Notes under the pieces: model-generated
The model's database searches: none
What the model saw: the letters and a program-made list of their open reading frames with translations, nothing else
What the model was told of the DNA's origin: nothing
Program-made: the position numbers and the translations under genes
Assembly (NCBI GenBank): GCA_030248225.1
Contig: JASANE010001803.1
Location: forward strand, 41,050 to 105,049
Source of the DNA: Trileptium ribeirensis
Lineage: Eukaryota; Nematoda; Enoplea; Enoplida; Thoracostomopsidae
DNA: 64,000 bases
Direction: 5' to 3'
Shown: piece by piece, positions 1 to 8,845 of the stretch
How the letters are laid out: the number at the start of each line of letters is the position of its first letter
Numbering within the stretch: the first letter of the stretch is position 1

Positions 1-2
1 AT

Positions 3-2526
3 TTTTGCGATAAATGCCTCGTCCCATGCTACAGTAAAGCTAAACGGGATGAGCATTTACAACGCTGTCGATATGATCAACCATCCCGAATCCAAACACC
101 TCCATCCAATTCAACGCTTCAATTCACAAACATTCAACGAATGCAACGATCTCCATATGTTGTATATGCGGATTTCCAGTACATTCTCGAAAAGGTCGTC
201 ACTTGTGAACCATCAGCATCAACACCAAATGTGGTTATGGGCTTATTGACTGTTTTGGTTGTTGCAACGATAAAGTCCAAATTGGCGAACCTCATATATA
301 TCGCGGAGACGATACCGTTACACATTTTCTTAATAATGTAATTGAATTATCGGAACAATTTCAAAAGTGTCCAACTAAACCTCTCAATCTAACAAATAAT
401 GAACAATGTGAATTCGATAATACTTTAGAATGTTATATAAGTAATAATTCCATGGATCCTGACGATAAAGCTAGGGACCACTGTCATTTTTGTGGTCGAT
501 ATCGAGGCGCTGCTCACGCACAATGTAATATTGGGTATAGACTCAATCGCGACGTAACTGTATTATTTCATAATTTACGTCGATACGACGGACACCTCAT
601 AATGCAAGAACTAGGTATAATATGCAAGCAAAAGGGATTAGAAATTGAATGCATCGCGAAAGGTATGGAGGATTATATGACATTCTCCATCAAACGCAAA
701 GCAAAGAAACAGTTCAATGACGAAGAAGATGACGACGACACTTGCTGGGATGAAAACGTCGATGGTATTGATTTCATCCTCGGTAACGATGATACAGCTG
801 AAGATGAAGTTGGATGGAAAATTCGATTCATAGACACCATACAATTTCTTCCATCATCTCTTCAAACGCTGGTCGACAATTTAAAAAAGACTGGAGTTAA
901 TCAATTCCAAGCAATGAAGCGTATTTTCGGAAAGAAACACGATTTAATGCTGCGTAAGGGTGTTTACCCTTACGAATATATGGACTCCATCGATCGCTTC
1001 AACGAAACAATTCTTCCTCCCCAAAAAGACTTTTACTCTAGTCTTAGTGAAAGCAATATCAGCGATCAAGATTGTCAACAAGCACAAACAGTTTGGCGAG
1101 AAATGAATGTTCACACCCTTGGTCAATATCACGATCTTTACCTCAAAACCGATATTCTACTGCTCCGTGACGTGTTCGTGAATTTCAGAGTATTTTGTCT
1201 CGAAAAATTCCGACTAGATCCGGCTCACTACATCACCCTCCCCAGCTTCGCATGGGACGCTTGTCGGAAGACAGGCGTCAAGCTTGATCTCATATCCGAT
1301 ACGGATATGTACAGTTTCTTCGAAGATGGAATTCGCGGTGGTGTATCTGTAATCTCCCATCGGTATGCATAAGCAAACAACCCATACGTTGACGGTTACA
1401 AGGCTGAAGAACTCATCAACTATATAATGTACCTCGACGCAAACAATTTATATGGGTGGTCGATGGTACAAAAAATCCCCTGTAATAAGTTCAAGTGGCT
1501 TTCCCAAACCCAAATCAATTCAATCGATTGGTATTCGATCAACCGAAATGGTGATACTGGATATATTTTGGAAGTCGATTTGCGCTATCCATATCACCTC
1601 CACAATAGTCACAATGATTACCCTGTAGCTCCAGAACGTTTAAAGATAAGTGATACAATGTTGACCGCATATTGCACCTCGATCAAACAAGATCGTTCTG
1701 CACCAGTTGAAAAACTGGTTCCCAACTTAAACGATAAACAATATTATAAAGTGCATATCCGCAACCTACAACAATATCTTTCCCTCGGTTTAGAACTTCA
1801 CAAGGTCCATCGTGCTATATCCTTCAAACAATCTAAATGGATGGAACCTTATATAATGTTTAATACCGAGATGATAAAGAAGGCAAATAGTGACTTTCAG
1901 AAAGACTTGTATAAGCTTCTGAACAATGCTGTATTTGGCAAAACCATTTAGAATGTGCGAGCTTATATAAATAATAAACTTATAACCAACTAATGGAAAT
2001 TTGAAAAGTTGGTGGCGAACCCCCGATACTCCATGTCATCAATATTCAACGAGAACCTGGTTGCGGTTAAAATGCACCGCAAAACTGTTAAACTGTGTAA
2101 ACCCATTTATGTTGGGTGTACGGTTTTGGAACTATCAAAGTCGCCATCGAGGAATTTGTTGGATTGCGATCGAAGATGTACAGTATAAAGTGTGGTGGAG
2201 TTGAAAAGAAACGGGCAAAGGGGATAAAGAAGGGTGTTGTGAAGAAAGACATTCGTCACCGAGACTATTACAACATTTTGTTCAGTGTTAGTAACATGAA
2301 ACATAAAATGAATATGATTCGCAATGATAAACACGTGTTGAATACAGTGACACTTAATAAGACGAGCTTATCTGCATATGATGATAAGATATATATATTG
2401 GATGATGGAATCAGTTCTTATGCTTACGTACATTATAAAGTGTATGGTGTTAGCGATGAAGATTTTACTAAATTGTTGAGTGATATTTCTGATGATGATC
2501 TTATGCATATTGATATTGATGTTTAA
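3..2526 (+). pseudogene. Protein-primed family B DNA polymerase (pPolB), broken, 5' end outside window
   Basis: This is the replicative polymerase of Polintons. The frame opens with a Cys/His finger (CDKC then HLQRC, 3-80) and an exonuclease I motif (VVYADFQ near 160-180; the usual acidic residue after DF is Gln here). It shifts frame near 230 and resumes with the ARDHCHFCGRYRGAAH Cys/His block (465-520), the HNLRRYDGHL exonuclease segment (570-600), palm motif A (YLDANNLYGW, 1427-1460) and motif B (LLNNAVFGKT, 1916-1948). In-frame stops lie at 1370 (TAA), 1949 (TAG) and 1991 (TAA). The motif A/B frame runs to LELSK at about 2131. The C-terminal segment EEFVGLRSKMYSI then starts at once in another frame (ORF to 2526), so the stretch that normally holds the catalytic DTD motif C is missing. 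The copy cannot be functional. Confidence 0.88.
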
Positions 2527-2559
2527 TAAAGTCTTAAAAACAAATGTGTTTATTGATAG

Positions 2560-3612
2560 GGTTTAAGAATAGATTCTAAACTTAAAGATATATACTACAA
2601 CCCTACAAGTATTGCAGGTTTTTCAACTGCTCCTAAACTTTATAGAGAAGCTAAACAACGAGGTTATAAAGTAAAACTCGGGGAAGTACAAGATTGGTTA
2701 CGTGGTCAGGAAACATATACTTTACATAAACCTAGAAAATTAAGATTTAAGCGTAGACGTACTGTTATTAAATGTTTAAATGATTTATTTCAGGCCGATT
2801 TAGCTGATATGAACTTGTCATCATATAATGATGGTATAAAATATTTACTTGTTGTTATTGACTGCTTTTCTAAATATGCTTGGGTTATACCTGTTAAGAA
2901 CAAGACAGCTTATACTACTCTAAATACATTAAAATCTGTCTTTGAGCAAGTTAAACCTCAAAATTTTCAAACAGATAATGGTAAAGAGGTTGTAAATAAC
3001 CTGTTATATGATTATTTCAAGGAAAATGGTATAACCGTTTATACTGCTAAGCATAAGGAAACAAAAGCAAGTATTGCCGAACGTTTTATACGTACTTTGA
3101 ATTCAAAAATTTATAAATATTTAACAGCAAACAATTCCCGTAGATATATTGATAATCTTCAATCATTTGTACAAAGTTATAACAATACAGAAAACAGTTA
3201 TGGTTTTACACCTTCAAAGGTTGATAATGAGGATGAAATTCGGGAAAAGTTATTTCCAGCGCAAGATGTGGATGTTCGATATAAATTTCAACTAGGCGAT
3301 ATTGTACGTGTTTGCATTGAACGGCTTCCTTTTGAACGTGCATTTAACCAGTTGTGGTCACGTGAAGTGTTTACAATAAGTAAACAACTACCATTCAATC
3401 CTCCAGTTTAAGAGCTTGAAGGTGCAAATAAGGAAACTATATTGGGAAGATTTTATAAGCAAGAGCTGCAAAACGTTAAAGTAGTGGATGATTCATATAA
3501 AATTGAGAAAATTATACGCAAACGCAAGACCAAAAGGGGTATAGAGTACCTTGTAAAGTGGTTTGGATACCCTAAATCAATGAATTCGTGGGTACATGAA
3601 AAGGATTTATAA
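2560..3612 (+). pseudogene. Polinton rve-family integrase with C-terminal chromodomain, one internal stop
   Basis: A DDE integrase would insert the element into host DNA. The catalytic residues are visible: Asp in FQADLADM (2797), Asp in FQTDNGKE (2974) and Glu in ASIAERF (3079), with 34 residues between the second and third. Upstream, a segment with WLRGQETYTLHKP matches the N-terminal part of Polinton integrases. The frame is open from 2560, just after a TAG, with no ATG before the conserved part, so the start is lost or lies in another frame; the longest ATG-initiated piece starts at 2809. A TAA at 3409 interrupts the gene, after which the same frame continues to 3612 with a chromodomain (YKIEKIIRKRKTKRGIEYLV and following KWFGY). 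In related elements this domain is thought to target heterochromatin. Confidence 0.85.
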
Positions 3613-3893
3613 CCGCTGTAGGGGTACAACATACGGCTACATAGTAGTAAATGTAAGGATATATGGGTACAATACGTACCCGTATGGTGCAGAATATAGA
3701 TACACAATGGTAAATGTAGGGGGATATATGGGTACAATAGGTACCCGTAGGGGTACAGAATAGGGGTACAACAGGAGTATACAGTGGTAAATGTAGGGGA
3801 TATAAGGGTATAATACGTACCCGTAGGGGTACAGAATAGGGTTACACAGGGTACAAAATAGGGGAACACAGGGGTAAAATATGTTGGTGCCAA
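3613..3893. repeat. Minisatellite between integrase and ATPase genes
   Basis: Imperfect tandem units of about 60-75 bp, each containing GGGTACAATA, GTACCCGTAGGGGTACAGAA and TGGTAAATGTAGGGG. The GGGTAC/GTACCC pieces also make short self-complementary stretches. A minus-strand ORF across it (3453-3893) is only repeat translation. Confidence 0.75.
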
Positions 3894-3895
3894 AG

Positions 3896-3913
3896 TTCTT
3901 AAAAAGGTTTAAT
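3896..3913 (+). promoter_or_regulatory. Shared junction motif upstream of ATPase gene
   Basis: TTCTTAAAAAGGTTTAAT lies about 100 nt before the ATPase ATG. The same 18-mer recurs exactly at 4647-4664, and variants occur at 7046 and 8461. Recurrence only at gene boundaries suggests a viral promoter element; this is inference. Confidence 0.5.
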
Positions 3914-4011
3914 CATGTAATCCATGATAATTATGGATCATGTATGTAACAAGTGTGAACAATCATACTTGTCATCAACATTTACATAGACATAAGAAAA
4001 CTTGTTGAGCT

Positions 4012-4653
4012 ATGTCATCATTTGAAAGCTGTGATAATATACTTTTACCTTTAGAATTACCGTTCACATGTGTTGTAACTGGTCAAACAGGTATTGGAAA
4101 AACGCAGTGGATTTATAGATTACTTAAACACATGTACTTTGATGAAAAGGTGGGGAAAATTTTATACTGTTACAGTATTTTTCAAGATATCTACGGTACA
4201 ATGTTGAGAGAAATACCCAACTTTGAACTACATGAAGTACCCTCTGAATTTCCCACAGACACAGGACACGTTTTATGTGTATTGGACGATTTAATGATTG
4301 AGGCCTCAAATTATAAAAAGCTTGCAGTAGCATTTTCCCGTATGCGTCATAATAAGTTAAGCACAATTTATGTTATACAGAATTTATATCATGAAGGTAA
4401 ATACATGCGAACAATAACTAGGAACGTACAGTATATGGTTCTATTTCCCAATTTCCGTGATCAGTCAATGATAAATACCCTGGGAAGGCAAATGTGGCCT
4501 TCAAAACCAGACTTTCTTTGAAGCGCATTTGAGCAAGCAACAAAGGAACCATATGGTTATCTATTTCTTGATCTGAAACCAGCTATAGAGAGTGTGCTCA
4601 GGGTGAGACAATGTATTTTTCCTGATGACAGTCAGATGTTTGTTTATTCTTAA
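4012..4653 (+). pseudogene. FtsK/HerA-type DNA packaging ATPase, one TGA stop
   Basis: The ATPase would pump viral DNA into capsids. Walker A is GQTGIGKT (4081-4104), and Walker B is the hydrophobic run HVLCVLDDLM near 4267-4296. Total length with the tail is about 213 codons, close to Polinton ATPases. A TGA at 4519 splits off the last 44 codons, which stay in frame (YGYLFLDLKP and following) and end at 4651-4653 (TAA). That stop lies inside the junction motif that precedes the next gene. The start ATG at 4012 is the first in frame and follows the junction motif at 3896. The single substitution suggests recent decay. Confidence 0.82.
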
Positions 4654-4664
4654 AAAGGTTTAAT
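4647..4664 (+). promoter_or_regulatory. Shared junction motif before the small basic gene
   Basis: Exact copy of TTCTTAAAAAGGTTTAAT. Its TAA (4651-4653) is the stop codon of the ATPase frame, and the next ATG (4681) is 17 nt downstream. Confidence 0.55.
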
Positions 4665-4680
4665 TTTAGATTTATTAAAT

Positions 4681-4869
4681 ATGTCTCGAACGGTTGAACG
4701 TAATCCAGCGGCACTACAGTTTCTGGAGAGATCATCAGCTAAAGTTACATCTGTTGTAATTAAAGTTGCACCTCAGTCTTTACTGAACACATTTGCAGAA
4801 ATTGCATATAATATGATACAAAACACCAAAACCAAGAGGAAAGTTCTTAAAAGTATAGCAAGCATTTGA
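4681..4869 (+). CDS. Small basic Polinton structural-type protein (short form)
   Basis: A 62-residue protein starting MSRTVERNPAALQFLERSS. The beginning (MSR, then xLQFLxxxxxKV) and the following helical region match a small conserved protein found next to the packaging and capsid genes in Polintons and adintoviruses. Relatives usually continue with a Lys-rich part and a hydrophobic GGFL-type tail; here the frame stops early in KTKRKVLKSIASI, so this copy is probably truncated. The junction motif lies directly upstream. Function is unproven; a virion or core role is inferred from its neighbours. Confidence 0.55.
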   Translation: MSRTVERNPAALQFLERSSAKVTSVVIKVAPQSLLNTFAEIAYNMIQNTKTKRKVLKSIASI

Positions 4870-4890
4870 TTAATTATTTTAATAAACATT

Positions 4891-5412
4891 ATGGCGCGTA
4901 AGATGGCTTGGTACCGGTTAGTTGGTTGGATATAATTAAGCGTGGTGGATTACAAGATAAAGAACCGATAAGAAATGAAGTGACTGTATATGAAACTGGA
5001 GAAAAACCAGATTTGTCGCTTATGTTTCCTAAAAATTTACGATCTAAAGCTAATTTTAATGTTAAACAATATTAAAGATTTAAAACTAAATGATAATAAT
5101 AATGTAATTTATCCGGATAAGACTGTGGGTTCCAATATTTTTGATTTAATAAAGTATTTTGTCTCGGATGTCAACTTTTCACCCCCACGACGTTTAGATT
5201 CAGATAAGTTTGATACACTTCTTAGAGGAGTTCCTTTGTCAGCTTTTAGAAGAGGCAGGAAAACTAAAGTGGCTGAGCAGAAATCTAAATGGAGAACTTT
5301 ATGGGGTAAACCAACCAATCATATTCATGTGGGGTATTTACTAATATATAAAAGGTTCACAAACATGGATATCATCATTATTGAAAATGGATTATACAAA
5401 GTATTGTGTTAG
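4891..5412 (+). pseudogene. Conserved Polinton hypothetical protein with SNIxDL motif, frameshifted
   Basis: An ATG at 4891 begins MARKMA, after which the readable frame shifts by one base near 4907. The second frame runs to a stop near 5070, and a further shift near 5060-5075 leads into a third frame with DKTVGSNIFDLIKYFVSDV and VPLSAFRRGRK (about 5120-5260). The layout of a Lys-Met-rich start, a linker, a G-SNI-x-DL motif and a later VP motif recurs in an uncharacterised protein of Polintons. The frame ends at 5412, overlapping the start of the NADAR gene by 26 nt. No enzymatic motif is visible. I infer a viral core-gene remnant of unknown role. Confidence 0.5.
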
Positions 5413-5899
5413 CACTGACGGGAAACCACTTGTTTTGTTCCGATCTGGATGGAGTTTATTTAGTAATTTTAATATTGCTAAAATAACTATTAACGGAGTA
5501 ACCTACAACTGCGTTGAACAATGGTATCAAAGCGAAAAGGTTCGTTACTTCAACGATGAAATCACATATCATCATATTATGAACTCTTACAAACCTTCAA
5601 TACACAAGCGACTTGGACAACAAATATCAAATTTCGATATTGCGGAATGAATTGCACACGACCGCGCTGTAAACTTTATGAAAGCGTGGATGAAAGCGAA
5701 ATTTCATCAACTACCTCACCTACGAGCTGCAGTAATGGGAACCGAAAATGCGATAATAGCGAAAGGGTCGGAATGAGACTTCTACTGGGTAATTGGAAAA
5801 AGCGTGTTCGATGTAAAAAGTCGAGACATGAGCGAATGGAAGGGACTAAACAAGTTGGGTGGGTTATGGATGGAGATTCGAGACGAAAAAAAACGATAA
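5387..5899 (+). pseudogene. NADAR-domain protein (YbiA-like N-glycosidase fold), two in-frame TGA stops
   Basis: NADAR enzymes act on N-glycosidic bonds; characterised members remove ADP-ribose from guanine in DNA or act on riboflavin-pathway intermediates. Visible signatures in one frame are LFRSGWSLFSNF and CVEQWYQSEKVRYF in the first half (5430-5550), then MKAWMKAKFHQ (about 5680) and WKGLNKLGGLWMEIRDE near the end (about 5835-5887). Length is 170 codons, typical for the domain. TGA stops at 5648 and 5774 interrupt the frame. ATG 5387 is chosen as the first ATG in frame; a TTG precedes it at 5381. The gene lies between capsid-associated genes of the Polinton, so it was a viral accessory gene. 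Identity is well supported by the paired N- and C-terminal motifs; its substrate is unknown. Confidence 0.72.
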
Positions 5900-5904
5900 C
5901 AAAT

Positions 5905-6413
5905 ATGACAATAACATCAGACATTGGATGCAACGTTGATTTGTTATATTTATCTTGTGTACTTGATAATTTTGACTTTGATATTTTACGATTTAATGGT
6001 GGAATATGGAAATTCAAACAGAGGGGAACGATTTTACTGTTTTTCAATGGAAAGCTAGTAGTAGTGGGGGTGAGTTCAGAGGATGAAGCAAAACAAATTT
6101 TGCGCATAGTTAACGAAAAATTAAACAAGCTGGGATATTCATGCATTCGAAAATTTGACGTACAACTTAAAAATGTTGCTGGAATGTTGAAATGTGGATT
6201 TAACTTAAATTTACCTTTCATCTATGAAAGTCTGAGATCCAAATACACTGTAATGTATGAAACTGAATTACATAATAGTATGAAACTTAAGATTGAGAAG
6301 GGTGTGGGTTTGATTTATGTGAGTTGGGAATGTAGTTACAACCTGGTTGTAAGTGTATAAATGATTTCTATTTGTCTTGTAATACTGTATATAATATCCT
6401 TAAAAGACTTTAA
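5905..6413 (+). pseudogene. TATA-binding-protein-like (TBP fold) protein, frameshift near the C-terminus
   Basis: TBP binds promoter DNA as a saddle made of two similar lobes. From ATG 5905, lobe 1 shows the typical order: a strand-rich start, GGIWKFKQRGTILLFFNGKL, then VVVGVSSEDEAKQILRIVNE (strand and helix). A linker KNVAGMLKCGFNLNLP follows, then lobe 2 with YTVMYETELHNSMKLKI and GLIYVSWE. The open frame ends at 6358-6360 without the last helix, but an overlapping frame continues with CKCINDFYLSCNTVYNILKR to a TAA at 6411, the place and pattern of the final TBP helix. A one-base shift near 6335-6345 is therefore likely. About 140 codons before that are intact. It sits between the NADAR and minor-capsid genes. 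A diverged TBP is the best match; a search is needed to confirm it. Confidence 0.6.
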
Positions 6414-6449
6414 TAAAATGTAATCAACAATCATGGAAGTTGTAGTTGT

Positions 6450-7052
6450 TTGCAATCTGAAGAACCGGTTGTTGAGTTTCCGACAGCATTTTGCGCTACA
6501 AAAGTTAAAGTACTGGATGTTCAACTTCCCACCAAATACAAAAATATTGAGGGTGGTATTGTTGAATATTTCACAAATAAATCTTGGAAACGATATACAG
6601 TTGGGAAAGACTACTACAATATTAACAATTTGTTATCTTACCTAAACACATTTAGTTAAGACATTGAGTTTACAGTTGACCCCATCTGTGATCGTGTCAG
6701 TGTATATATCTTATGGGTGACAGAGATTAAGATATTTCCGGAAATACAACAATTATTTGGAATCAACGCTTTACACCTGAAAAACGGTAAACATGTTGGT
6801 AACAAATGTGTCAACATGCAACATAACAAACCCACGTTTATAATGAGTTCTTTTGTGAAAGAACGAATAGTAAACGGAAGACATAAACCACTACTACACG
6901 TAATTTCATCTAATGTGAAAAATACAATGAGCCTAGAGTAAAACAGTTGCATGTTAAAGTTTTCCCGATTTGATGTGCTTGATCCAGAAGTTCAAACTGT
7001 TGAGTTTTTTCCAAATACAAAGATGATATTAAGATTATGGTTTAGTTCTTAA
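6450..7052 (+). pseudogene. Minor capsid/penton-type Polinton protein, two TAA stops
   Basis: One frame runs from about 6450 to the TAA at 7050, interrupted by TAA at 6657 and 6939. Recognisable pieces are WKRYTVGKDYYNINNLLSYL (before the first stop), FPEIQQLFGI, then VKERIVNGRHKPLLHVISSN, and a final TVEFFPNTKMILRLWF. This order (a Y-xx-I-xx-LL segment, an L-xx-LG-like segment, a V-xx-xxx-PLL segment, then a beta-rich end) is that of the single-jelly-roll-like minor capsid protein of Polintons. The N-terminus is unclear: an ATG at 6433 is in another frame, so a frameshift near 6445 is likely. The final stop lies inside the junction motif at 7046. Confidence 0.6.
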
Positions 7053-7063
7053 AAAGGATAAAT
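7046..7063 (+). promoter_or_regulatory. Shared junction motif before capsid genes
   Basis: TTCTTAAAAAGGATAAAT, two mismatches from the 3896/4647 copies. Its TAA is the last stop of the minor capsid frame. The ATG of the lysine-rich ORF is at 7074 and that of the major capsid gene at 7180. Confidence 0.5.
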
Positions 7064-7073
7064 AGTTTCAAAA

Positions 7074-7211
7074 ATGTTACCTCTATGTTTCAATTCGAGA
7101 AAGCTTCTAAAAGCTATGCCAATCATTAAGAAGAAGAAAAGTCTTAAAAAGCATCGTAAACAAGCAAAGAAAAAGAAAAATGTCAATCGTATGCGGAGTC
7201 GAAAAACCTAA
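7074..7211 (+). CDS. Tiny lysine/arginine-rich protein overlapping the capsid gene start
   Basis: A 45-residue ORF (MLPLCFNSRKLLKAMPIIKK start) packed with Lys and Arg (KKKKSLKKHRKQAKKKKN). It starts 11 nt after the junction motif and overlaps the first 32 nt of the capsid frame in another frame. By analogy with small basic core or packaging peptides of DNA viruses it could condense DNA. It could also be the leader of a capsid gene whose frame has shifted. Not recognised as a family. Confidence 0.4.
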   Translation: MLPLCFNSRKLLKAMPIIKKKKSLKKHRKQAKKKKNVNRMRSRKT

Positions 7212-8466
7212 TTGGCAGGGTGATAAGTACCCTGTTCAAGACTCAATCATGTCAACACAAATGATTGAAGTCGCTTGTGAAAGAACTTTACCGAGCACTG
7301 ATACAGATGACTCGTTTCGTTATAAAATTGGTGAAAGTGCATTTGATTTGATTGATTTATCTGAAATATTTGTATATATTAAATTTCAAATAGTGAAAGG
7401 TGATGGTAAGGAGATTAAAGATACAACTCTCAAATTTGCACCATGCAATATGTTCGGGTATGGACTCTTTTTATCGGTTGAGATGAAAATAAATGGAGAA
7501 CCGATAACCTACAACCAAAAACACTACCCCTGGATGACATACATATTGTATATGTTACATATTAGTGAGGAACAAAGAAAACAATATTTAGCAGGATGTC
7601 TTTACAAACCTGATCAGACATATATGTTTGATGATCTAAAAGATAATGTAGGTTCCATTTATAGAAACGCGTTGACTACGGTGTCTCAAAAATGTGAGCT
7701 TTATTTTCCACTAATTATCGATGTACATTTAACTCCTAAATATCTACCACCAAAAACAAGGTTTGAATTTAAATTTACGCGAAATACACCATCTCTAATA
7801 CTGCTGCATTAACCAGCTAATAAATTTCAAATTCGTATCAATGATTTCAAAGTCGATATACCTAAAGCACGATTAACAAAAGAAGCTCTTGAAATTCAAA
7901 ATAGAATTGGAGCAGTTATACTTCCTGCAATAAGATATAAATTATATACATTGTCTGTAAATAAAGGTTTACAAAACGTAGATTGTACAATTTTTGCTGG
8001 TGTGTTACCTCGAAGAATATATATTTGGGGAATAACACAGGAAGCGTACACAGGTGCAGCAAAATTAAACTTGTTTAAGCTAAGTCTACCAGATATGAAT
8101 AGCTTTACAGTATTTATCAATGATGACAGATACCCTTATAATATCTCTTTACCGTGTAAAGCTGGGAATGATATGAGACTGTTTTATAATACATTATACG
8201 CGTTAAATGGTAGAACTGAAAATTTGGAACTAACTGAAGTTGGGTTTAGATACGGTGTAGGATATCAAATATTTTGTATTGATTTAAGTAAAGATCACAG
8301 TAGTGATTGTAATTATATTTCAAACCCATCAGATGGACAGGTAAGACTATCAATAGATTTTGTAGATGAATTGAAACATGCAATTGTGATATTTGCAATG
8401 GGAGAGTTTACCTCTGAACTACATATTAACGAAAAAAGGGAAGTATTTTGGAATAGAATGTCTTAA
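7180..8466 (+). pseudogene. Major capsid protein (F54H12.2-like double jelly-roll), one TAA stop
   Basis: The frame runs 428 codons with one stop (TAA 7810). The first part contains DSFRYKIGESAFDLIDLSE and SVEMKINGEPITYNQKHYPW; the second contains IFAGVLPRRIYIWGITQEA, then an NxFxLSLPDM-like stretch, and ends REVFWNRMS at the stop overlapping the next junction motif. These match the conserved capsid protein of Polintons/adintoviruses that is annotated in many animal genomes as F54H12.2-like. The residue before the stop and the sequence after it keep the same frame, so one nonsense change is the only visible lesion. It would form the capsid shell together with the minor capsid protein upstream. 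Confidence 0.8.
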
Positions 8467-8473
8467 AAGGTTT
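8461..8473 (+). promoter_or_regulatory. Shared junction motif (short form) before membrane protein gene
   Basis: TCTTAAAAGGTTT; the TAA (8464-8466) is the stop codon of the major capsid frame. The ATG of the next gene is at 8495. One A shorter than the 3896/4647 copies. Confidence 0.45.
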
Positions 8474-8494
8474 GAAGATACTTTTGTACCAAGC

Positions 8495-8833
8495 ATGGAT
8501 AAAAAACCTTTTATTGCGTTATATTCTACATTACTTATAACAATTGTTGGGGAGACGGTTATATTACTCTTAAGTGTAAAGCGTACCGATATATGTAAAA
8601 TCCAAAATTGTACGAGAACTGTGTGTTTCGAAGACTGGACAAACGGTTCAAGTGAAAAGTGGAACCCATCAAACGGTTACAATATTATATGGATTAATAA
8701 AACATCTTCAAACCTTCATTTTAACGTTCTATTGAAACCACCGCAAGGTCTTAAATGGAGGGCACAGATGGTTTATCTATTTGATATGATTCCCTTGGCA
8801 GGGATGAAATGTTTTACTAAAAAATCATTATAA
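8495..8833 (+). CDS. Small single-pass membrane protein of the Polinton
   Basis: A 112-residue protein (MDKKPFIALYSTLLITIVGE start) with one N-terminal hydrophobic segment at about residues 5-28, followed by a polar domain containing CKIQNCTRTVCFEDW and a C-terminal MIPLAGMKCF. The frame is open further upstream to 8393 inside the capsid gene, but ATG 8495 is chosen because it follows the junction motif. A type II membrane or virion surface protein is plausible; I do not recognise a family. It converges with the minus-strand gene, leaving a 12-nt gap. Confidence 0.5.
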   Translation: MDKKPFIALYSTLLITIVGETVILLLSVKRTDICKIQNCTRTVCFEDWTNGSSEKWNPSNGYNIIWINKTSSNLHFNVLLKPPQGLKWRAQMVYLFDMIPLAGMKCFTKKSL

Positions 8834-8845
8834 AAATGTACAACA

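Noticed and set aside
4519..5776. TGA recoding in the viral element, because the ATPase and NADAR genes are interrupted only by TGA
   Set aside because: Other genes of the same element carry TAA and TAG stops, frameshifts and a deletion, so ordinary decay explains all lesions.
5676..6221. 181-residue minus-strand ORF
   Set aside because: It is the antisense shadow of the NADAR and TBP-like frames and has no recognisable content.
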